The notes under the pieces: model-generated | Seen by the model: the letters and a program-made list of their open reading frames with translations, nothing else | Database searches by the model: none | What the model was told of the DNA's origin: nothing | Program-made: the position numbers and the translations under genes | Part shown: piece by piece, positions 6,584 through 11,353 of the stretch | Position numbering within the stretch: the stretch's first letter is position 1 | How the letters are laid out: every line of letters starts with the position of its first letter | Assembly: GCA_002305955.1 (NCBI GenBank) | Contig: DBRH01000011.1 | Location: 2,223 to 13,575 of the forward strand | DNA length: 11,353 nt | DNA from: Kosmotogaceae bacterium UBA1373 | GTDB taxonomy: Bacteria > Thermotogota > Thermotogae > Petrotogales > Kosmotogaceae | Reading direction: 5' to 3'

Positions 6584-7648
6584 ATGAGAGCATTGTTGTT
6601 CGTTTTACTGCTGTCGATCGTCTCGCTGTCTTTCGCCGCGCCGGACAACGTGGTTATTGTCATCGGCGACGGGATGGGCTTCAACCATCTCTTTCTCTCG
6701 GAACTACTCTGCGGAGGGAGTCCGGCGACGAGACTCTTCAGGGTCTCTCTAGGTCTCAATTCACCGGCAGATGCCCTGATAACCGATTCGGCCGCCGCGG
6801 CCACCGCGCTGTTCTCCGGAGTCAGAACGGTCAACAACGCCGCCGGGCTGGATCCATCGGGCAGCCCCGTGCAGTCGGTGGCGACGGTGCTGAAAGAGAG
6901 GGGCTGGAAGGTCGCGATGATAACCAACGCCAGATATTACGACGGCACGCCTGCCGCTTTCTACGCGCACGCCTTCAGAACCGACGATCTCCAGATAACC
7001 GAGGATCTAATAGCCTGCGATATCGATCTCTTCGTAGCCGGCGGACTGGAAAAACTCGGCCTGAACCCCTTCACCGGAAAGCCAAAAAAGAACGGAGCGC
7101 TCGAGAGACTGGCAGCCAGTGGTTACGCCGTTTACGGCCTGCAGTTCGAAAAGCTTTTCGAACCTATCGGCGAGAAGAAGGGGAGCATGGCCTTCGTCTC
7201 GATGGGCGACAACAGCTTCGAAAACGTTTTACTGCCCAACGAGATGCCTCTGCCTGAGATCGTCCGCAAGAGCCTCGAATTGATCGCCGGGCCGAGACTC
7301 TTTCTGGTGGTCGAGGCGGCCAGGATAGACGACGCTTCGCACATAAACGACGATGCGGCGGTCAAGGCCGAGCTGCTTGCCTTCCAGAAGACCGTCGGGT
7401 TGCTTCTGGACAGCTTCGACCACTCGAGGACTCTCTTCCTGATACTGGCCGATCACGAGACCGGCGGCCTGAGTATAATCATGGGCGACGAGAGGGCGAT
7501 CAACCTCGAGATCGCCTGGTGCAGCGGAGACCACACGGCCTCTTACGTGCCGATCCTCTCTTACGGAGCCGGGAGCGAGAGCTTCTCCGGCTTTCTCCAT
7601 CTGAGCGATGTTCACAGAATACTTCTGGAGATTCTGGGGGTGAAGTGA
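6584..7648 (+). CDS. Alkaline phosphatase, PhoA family, secreted and compact
   Basis: Predicted exported phosphomonoesterase of 354 residues. A signal peptide spans 1-18 (likely cut after LSFA). Family residues are in place: D29 in IGDGMG; the nucleophile S69 in TDSAAAATA; T122 in GTPAAFYAH; E244, D249 and H253 in EAARIDDASHIND; D290-H291-E292 in ADHETGG; and H317 in GDHTASYVPI. By alignment to E. coli PhoA these match E322, D327, H331, D369, H370 and H412. The protein is shorter than most PhoA proteins (~450 residues): only 25 residues separate H291 from H317, so a surface or crown insertion is reduced. The EGxxD signature has Ala for Gly. AAAGGAGAGG at 6567-6576 precedes the ATG. Its place between importer genes and an exported EEP enzyme suggests periplasmic release of phosphate from the importer's substrate. 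Confidence 0.92.
   Translation: MRALLFVLLLSIVSLSFAAPDNVVIVIGDGMGFNHLFLSELLCGGSPATRLFRVSLGLNSPADALITDSAAAATALFSGVRTVNNAAGLDPSGSPVQSVATVLKERGWKVAMITNARYYDGTPAAFYAHAFRTDDLQITEDLIACDIDLFVAGGLEKLGLNPFTGKPKKNGALERLAASGYAVYGLQFEKLFEPIGEKKGSMAFVSMGDNSFENVLLPNEMPLPEIVRKSLELIAGPRLFLVVEAARIDDASHINDDAAVKAELLAFQKTVGLLLDSFDHSRTLFLILADHETGGLSIIMGDERAINLEIAWCSGDHTASYVPILSYGAGSESFSGFLHLSDVHRILLEILGVK
7144..7163 (+). repeat. Perfect 20-base palindrome inside the PhoA-type gene
   Basis: The half-site GTTCGAAAAG is followed directly by its exact reverse complement CTTTTCGAAC, with no spacer. It lies in phase with the codons for F188-E-K-L-F-E193, where TTC/GAA and AAG/CTT are mutually complementary, so codon choice may explain it. 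It could form a cruciform or serve as a protein-binding dyad, but no such role is shown. Confidence 0.85.
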
Positions 7649-7649
7649 G

Positions 7650-8411
7650 ATGAAAAAAGCTCTGATCTGTCTCTTCCTTTTGCTTGGAATGACATCAATG
7701 GCCCTGACGCTGAAGGTGATGACCTACAACATTCGCCACGCCAGGGGGATCGACGATGTCGTCGACCTGCAGAGGATAATAGACGTCGTCCTTTCCGAAG
7801 AGCCAGACATCCTTATACTCAACGAAGTCGATCAGGGCAATCCGAGAACGGCCGGAGCGCACCAGGCCGGGGAGATCGCCGAAGCGCTCGGCATGAACCT
7901 CTTCTTCGGGCCAACCGAAGAGACGAGCTATTACGGCAACGCCGTACTCTCCAGGTTCGAGATAGTCCAAGCCAGTAGCGTCACCCTGCCCCAGCCGAAG
8001 TGGCTAAATGCCGCAAAGCGCGGGGCGGCCATCGTGACTGTCGAGATAGAAGGAGCGCAGGTTCTGGTGGTAGGCACCCATCTCGGTCTGGCCGGCATAA
8101 AGGAGATCGAGACAGAGCTGGGCGAGATCTACTCTTTAGTGCTGGAAAGTGGCTTGCCGGCGATAGTGGCCGGAGACTTCAACGTAGAGTATTTCGATCT
8201 CGATAACCGCATGAAGGAAGTGATAGAGGACCTGAGATCGGTGAACCATTCGCTGGGTATCGACCTGCATACGATACCTTCGAACAACCCCGGCCCGCAG
8301 ATCGACTATATCCTGGCAAGTCGTGAATTCCTGCCGGTCAACGCCTACACCGTCCCTTCGCAGGCCTCCGATCACCTGCCGGTTGTGGCTTTACTGGAGA
8401 TGGGAAGATGA
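7650..8411 (+). CDS. Secreted endonuclease/exonuclease/phosphatase (EEP) family protein
   Basis: A 253-residue metal-dependent phosphoesterase of the DNase I-like fold, which includes nucleases, sphingomyelinases and inositol phosphatases. A signal peptide spans ~1-18 (cut after TSMA). Catalytic motifs run in the usual order: N27 (TYNIRHA), E59 (ILNEVD), H144 (GTHLG), D176 and N178 (AGDFN), D219 (QIDYIL), and D241-H242 (SDHLPV). The short, minimal length and sequence style resemble the small secreted hydrolases often labelled metal-dependent hydrolase or endonuclease, so the true target may be a phosphodiester in a lipid head group or small metabolite rather than DNA. The start ATG at 7650 lies one base after the phosphatase stop, with GGGGGTGA at 7636-7643. 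It ends by overlapping the next gene by four bases. The fold is secure; the substrate is open. Confidence 0.9.
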   Translation: MKKALICLFLLLGMTSMALTLKVMTYNIRHARGIDDVVDLQRIIDVVLSEEPDILILNEVDQGNPRTAGAHQAGEIAEALGMNLFFGPTEETSYYGNAVLSRFEIVQASSVTLPQPKWLNAAKRGAAIVTVEIEGAQVLVVGTHLGLAGIKEIETELGEIYSLVLESGLPAIVAGDFNVEYFDLDNRMKEVIEDLRSVNHSLGIDLHTIPSNNPGPQIDYILASREFLPVNAYTVPSQASDHLPVVALLEMGR

Positions 8412-9511
8412 AACCGCGGTTGCTTTTCATAACCGTCGACGCGCTCGGTCCGGAAATCCTCGCGCGGGCAAGGGCGCCGGTGATGAAGCGGATAATGGAG
8501 GAAGGTTTGTCTGTTCAGAGGGCGACTTCCCACTTCCCCACGCTTACGACGCCTATGATGAGCACCATACTCACCGGCTGCCTCCCCGACCGTCATGGAA
8601 TCGAGTGTAATACCAGACTGGATCTGGCGACAGGCAGGGTGAGGGGAAGGTTGCGCGATCTGAAAGTGGCGACGATAGGCGATATACTGGTCGAGAACGG
8701 TTACAGGGTGGCCTCGGTACAGCATTTCATGCTCGAAGGACGTCCGGGAATTACCTACACCCAGACCGACGGGGGCGATACGACGGGGATGACGCGTCTC
8801 ATCGCCGGTTGCATGGAGGAGTTCGACGCCGTTTTCACGATTTTTCAGGCCGTGGATGCGGCCGGTCACAGATTCGGCCCTTTCCACGAAAGGACTCTGG
8901 CCGAGGTTGAAAAGATAGACGCGGCGATCGGCAGGCTTCTGGAGGTCTGGAAGGGAAGGGAGTTTCTCCTGGTTATCTCCTCGGATCATTCGATGAGCTA
9001 CGCCGACAGGGCAAGCGGTTTTTCGATCGAGGAGTTCTTCGCCTCCATGAATTTGAAGGCGACCTTCCTGAGCGAGGGCGATTCACCCTCGAAGATCGAC
9101 GTTGCGATGCTTAGATACCCCACCGTGCCGATCTTTCTTCTGAGCGAGAGAGCCAGGGACCTTAGCCTGGAGATAGTCGATCGTCTGAGAAACGAGAGAG
9201 AACTCTGGCGCGTCTATTCTAAAGAAGAGTTGAAGAGCCTTGGCAACGGCCGTTACGGAGATATAGCCTGCACTCTGAACAAAGGCGTGACCACGGCCGG
9301 TGCGCTGGTGGAAACGGGGGGATTCGGCTATCATGGAACCGAGGGCGAGGAGGGAACCGTGATCGCTTTCCGGGGCACCATGTTGAAAGGCTGCAGAATA
9401 CCGGCGGCGAGGCTGGCCGATATCGTACCGACGACACTGAAGATTCTCTCTATAGAAAGCGAAAGGAAATTCGATGGTGAAAACATCTGGAGCTGTGATG
9501 ATGAGCGTTGA
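8408..9511 (+). CDS. Type I phosphodiesterase/nucleotide pyrophosphatase-like enzyme (alkaline phosphatase superfamily)
   Basis: A 367-residue two-metal phosphodiesterase of the NPP branch. Key residues: D11 (ITVDALG); nucleophile T47 in FPTLTTP; D150-x-x-G-H154 followed by GP (VDAAGHRFGP); D193-H194 in SDHSM, where the family usually has DHGM; and H309 in GYHGTEGEEGTVIAF. These are the expected zinc ligands. There is no signal peptide or membrane segment: the protein starts MKPRLLFITVDA, directly at the first strand, so it should act in the cytoplasm, unlike many NPP-type enzymes. ATG overlaps the previous stop as ATGA (8408-8411), and GGAG at 8396-8399 provides the ribosome site. With the importer upstream, the simplest idea is intracellular cleavage of an imported phosphodiester or activated sugar; a phosphonate hydrolase-like or phosphomonoesterase activity cannot be excluded. 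Confidence 0.9.
   Translation: MKPRLLFITVDALGPEILARARAPVMKRIMEEGLSVQRATSHFPTLTTPMMSTILTGCLPDRHGIECNTRLDLATGRVRGRLRDLKVATIGDILVENGYRVASVQHFMLEGRPGITYTQTDGGDTTGMTRLIAGCMEEFDAVFTIFQAVDAAGHRFGPFHERTLAEVEKIDAAIGRLLEVWKGREFLLVISSDHSMSYADRASGFSIEEFFASMNLKATFLSEGDSPSKIDVAMLRYPTVPIFLLSERARDLSLEIVDRLRNERELWRVYSKEELKSLGNGRYGDIACTLNKGVTTAGALVETGGFGYHGTEGEEGTVIAFRGTMLKGCRIPAARLADIVPTTLKILSIESERKFDGENIWSCDDER
9489..9492 (+). promoter_or_regulatory. Ribosome binding site deciding the PHP gene start
   Basis: GGAG ends eight bases before the ATG at 9501 and five before the ATG at 9498. A weaker AGGA at 9464-9467 would serve the in-frame ATG at 9474. The downstream start puts the DFHIHT strand near the N-terminus, as is usual in PHP proteins. 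Confidence 0.55.
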
Positions 9512-10280
9512 TTTCGATTTTCATATTCATACGGTCTTTTCCGACGGTTCGATGTCCTTCGAGGAGCTTCTGACAGCGCTCCGCAATGCCGGTCTGTCGA
9601 AATGCGGGATAACCGATCACTTCGAAACGGGGTTGCCCCATTCTGTGGCCGTGACAGAGGCTCGTTATATGGACCTGTTCAACCAGTTCAAAGAGAAAGC
9701 GAGAAAGTCTGGCATAGAGGTTCTTCTGGGCGGCGAAACGGGGCTGGGACCGGACGGTTTGATGCTTCCGGCGAGGGTCCCGCCCTTCGATTACTTGATC
9801 GCCAGCGTACACAGGGTAAACGGGAGGCATAATAGCGAATCCGACTACTGGAGAGAGTACAGGACTTACATAGAGCGCGGAATAGAAAAGGGAGGCTTTC
9901 AGGTTCTAGGTCATGTCGAGGGATACCTTCCCCTGACGCCTCTTGGAGCGAACGGCGAGACCTTCGATGAAAGGCGCGAGATCGAGCGTTACTACGCCAC
10001 GAAGTATCTCACCCTCGACTGGTACGCCTCGATAGCTCCGGTCCTCGTAAAGAGCGGCGTGGCCGTGGAGATTCACGAGATGTCCGCATCGCCCAGGCTG
10101 GAGGTGATCGATCTCCTACAGCGCAGGGGCGTGAGGTTCTCTTACGGAACCGATTCGCACTGTCCGGAACAGCTTTTGAAGAGAGAGTTCATAACCAGAG
10201 TGTTGTATTGCATCGGATTGAACGAAGCCGATATATTCAAACCGGAAGAGAGAAAAGGAGGAGCGAGATGCACTCTATAG
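9501..10280 (+). CDS. PHP-domain phosphoesterase (histidinol-phosphatase-like)
   Basis: A 259-residue (from ATG 9501) metal-dependent phosphoesterase of the PHP family. The metal-binding set is complete: H8-x-H10 (FHIHT), D15 (SDGS), H40 (ITDH), E79 (GGET), H104 (ASVH), H138 (LGHVE) and D218-x-H220 (GTDSH). Length and layout match stand-alone HisK/HisJ-type histidinol phosphatases and related phosphatases, but there are no histidine biosynthesis genes nearby. A catabolic role in removing phosphate, possibly from the product of the preceding phosphodiesterase, fits better (inference). The start is uncertain: ATG at 9474 would add nine residues and overlap the previous gene by 38 bases, while 9501 overlaps it by 11. 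The 3' end overlaps the Gfo/Idh gene by 13 bases. No signal peptide is present, so it is cytoplasmic. Confidence 0.88.
   Translation: MSVDFDFHIHTVFSDGSMSFEELLTALRNAGLSKCGITDHFETGLPHSVAVTEARYMDLFNQFKEKARKSGIEVLLGGETGLGPDGLMLPARVPPFDYLIASVHRVNGRHNSESDYWREYRTYIERGIEKGGFQVLGHVEGYLPLTPLGANGETFDERREIERYYATKYLTLDWYASIAPVLVKSGVAVEIHEMSASPRLEVIDLLQRRGVRFSYGTDSHCPEQLLKREFITRVLYCIGLNEADIFKPEERKGGARCTL
10257..10263 (+). promoter_or_regulatory. Ribosome binding site deciding the Gfo/Idh start
   Basis: GGAGGAG lies just before the ATG at 10268 and inside the PHP gene. The frame stays open back to an ATG at 10208, but those 20 residues (MHRIERSRYIQTGREKRRSE) are basic, precede the Rossmann strand and are not family-like, so 10268 is preferred. 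Confidence 0.8.
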
Positions 10281-11278
10281 CGATACTTGGAGCGGGGATG
10301 ATGGGGAACGTCCACGCGAGGGCCTACAAGGCCATCGATCAAAAAAATTCCCTCTGGATAGTCGATCCGGTCGAAAGCAGGGCGAAGGCGATCTCCGACA
10401 AATATGGAGCGACCGTCGCCAGTTTCGAGGAAGTTCTGGGAAAGGGCGGCGTGGATATAGTGGATATCTGTACGCCGACATTTACGCACAGGGAGCTTGC
10501 CGTCAGGGCGCTGGAGGCCGGCAAGCACGTTTTCTGCGAAAAGCCCGTGGCGCTCAAGATCGAAGACGCCAGGGCGATGGACTGGGCGGCCAAAAAGAGC
10601 GGCAGGAAGTTCATGGTGGGCCACGTAGTAAGATTTTTTCCGCAGTACGCAAGAGTGGGGGAGCTCGCGGCCGCCGGAGACGTCGGTGAAATCGTCATGG
10701 CAAGAGTTTACAGGGGAGGTTCCTTCCCATCTCACGGCGTAGGCAACTGGTTCGCAAATACAGCCAAGAGCGGCGGCGTCTTCGTAGATCTCTCCATACA
10801 CGATTTCGACTTTCTCAGAAAACTGCTGGGTCCGGTGAAGACCGTCGAAGCGAGGTCCGTAGCGCTGAGCTCGGAGAGGAAGAAGGACTCTTTCGATCAT
10901 GGCATGGCGATTCTGAGGTTCGAATCCGGCGCCCTGGCGCACATCGAAGGCAGCTGGGCCGAACCGGCCGGGATGCCTGTCAACTTCGGAACGTTCTACG
11001 AGTTCGTCGGCACTAAGGGAATGATAACCAACAGCTACGAGAGAGAGACGACGCTTCGTCTGCAAACCTCGATCGACGGAAAGCCGAAATACTCGCAGGA
11101 GAATCCGGCCTATTTCGATCCGTACACCGAAGAATTGAAGTCTTTCATACTCTCGATTGAGGAAGACAGGGAAGTCTCCGTTAACGGGCAAGAGGCCATA
11201 GAATCGTTGAGAGTCGCGCTGGCGGCCAACCTGTCGGCAGAACTGCTCAGACCGGTCGAACTTTCGGAGGTGTTTTGA
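10268..11278 (+). CDS. Gfo/Idh/MocA-family NAD(P)-dependent oxidoreductase
   Basis: A 336-residue cytoplasmic sugar or polyol dehydrogenase, the typical family length. The N-terminal Rossmann domain begins at residue 1 with IAILGAGMMGNVHARAY: the dinucleotide loop is G8-x-G10-x-x-G13, and D33 ends strand two, which favours NAD(H). The catalytic motif C90-E-K92-P follows, then GHVVRFFPQY at 118-127. The C-terminal domain has G169-G-V-F-V-D174-L-S-I-H178-D, supplying the conserved Asp and His that act with K92. Known members oxidise inositol, glucose, scyllo-inositol and amino-sugar nucleotides; the substrate here is not readable. The start codon lies within the last 13 bases of the PHP gene, so translation is probably coupled. 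A second family member follows after one base. Placement after phosphodiesterase and phosphatase genes suggests it oxidises the freed sugar or polyol. Confidence 0.93.
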   Translation: MHSIAILGAGMMGNVHARAYKAIDQKNSLWIVDPVESRAKAISDKYGATVASFEEVLGKGGVDIVDICTPTFTHRELAVRALEAGKHVFCEKPVALKIEDARAMDWAAKKSGRKFMVGHVVRFFPQYARVGELAAAGDVGEIVMARVYRGGSFPSHGVGNWFANTAKSGGVFVDLSIHDFDFLRKLLGPVKTVEARSVALSSERKKDSFDHGMAILRFESGALAHIEGSWAEPAGMPVNFGTFYEFVGTKGMITNSYERETTLRLQTSIDGKPKYSQENPAYFDPYTEELKSFILSIEEDREVSVNGQEAIESLRVALAANLSAELLRPVELSEVF

Positions 11279-11279
11279 G

Positions 11280-11353
11280 ATGACGAAAATCGCGATCCTC
11301 GGTATTGCTCATATGCACGGTTACAGCTATGCGAGAGCCTTGAAGGGAATGAA
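11280..11353 (+). CDS. Second Gfo/Idh-family oxidoreductase, 3' truncated by window end
   Basis: Only 24 codons are visible: MTKIAILGIAHMHGYSYARA and a few more. They form the first strand and glycine-rich turn of a Rossmann fold; the A-H-M-H-x-x-x-Y-A pattern is seen at the start of many Gfo/Idh proteins. GGAGGTG at 11266-11272 serves the ATG at 11280, one base after the previous stop. Two dehydrogenases in a row suggest successive oxidation steps or a two-subunit enzyme. The call rests on a short fragment. Confidence 0.65.
   Translation, partial: MTKIAILGIAHMHGYSYARALKGM

Noticed and set aside
9073..9091. Small inverted repeat CGAGGG/CCCTCG inside the phosphodiesterase gene
   Set aside because: A six-base stem within coding sequence is too common to carry meaning here.
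10208..10267. ATG at 10208 as start of the Gfo/Idh gene
   Set aside because: It would add 20 basic residues before the Rossmann strand and overlap the PHP gene by 73 bases. GGAGGAG at 10257 serves the ATG at 10268.
9501..10280. Assigning the PHP gene to histidine biosynthesis (hisK/hisJ)
   Set aside because: Stand-alone PHP proteins share this layout with several activities, and no other his gene is present; the context is catabolic.

Overview
The window is one uninterrupted, tightly packed gene block, all on the + strand. It holds twelve genes, ten complete and two cut by the window edges. Gaps between genes are 1 to 40 bases, and three neighbouring pairs overlap. I see no promoter, intrinsic terminator, RNA gene, CRISPR array or mobile element, and no gene-free stretch over 40 bases. 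The block reads as the middle of an operon that continues on both sides.

The organism looks like a Gram-negative-type anaerobe, most likely a Thermotogota relative (Mesotoga/Kosmotoga-like). The reasons are heavy AGA/AGG and ATA codon use, strong GGAGG-type ribosome sites, compact operons, a ROK regulator beside a sugar ABC importer, and a binding protein with a plain signal peptide and no lipobox. The G+C looks higher than I expect for the best-known members of that group, so the assignment is tentative.

Layout: 1-1233 is a calcineurin-like metallophosphoesterase with a propeller-like and an Ig-like N-terminal part, whose start lies upstream of the window. 1247-2068 is a secreted PD40/TolB-type beta-propeller protein. 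2070-3209 is a ROK-family transcriptional regulator. 3213-6565 is a CUT1-type carbohydrate ABC importer: binding protein, MalF-like permease with an extra N-terminal membrane domain, and MalG-like permease, with no ATPase gene. A hairpin separates the binding protein from the permeases. 6584-10280 holds four phosphoesterases in a row: secreted PhoA-type alkaline phosphatase, secreted endonuclease/exonuclease/phosphatase (EEP) protein, cytoplasmic type I phosphodiesterase of the alkaline phosphatase superfamily, and PHP-domain phosphoesterase. 10268-11278 is a Gfo/Idh-family NAD(P) oxidoreductase, and 11280 to the end is the start of a second one.

Inferred joint role: the secreted phosphatase and EEP enzyme would trim a phosphorylated or phosphodiester-linked polyol or sugar outside the membrane. 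The importer would bring in the product or intact diester. The cytoplasmic phosphodiesterase and PHP enzyme would finish dephosphorylation, and the Gfo/Idh enzymes would oxidise the freed sugar or polyol, under ROK control. Inositol- or glycerol-containing phosphodiesters are plausible substrates, but the sequence does not settle this. The five-family phosphoesterase cluster tied to a sugar importer is the most unusual thing here.
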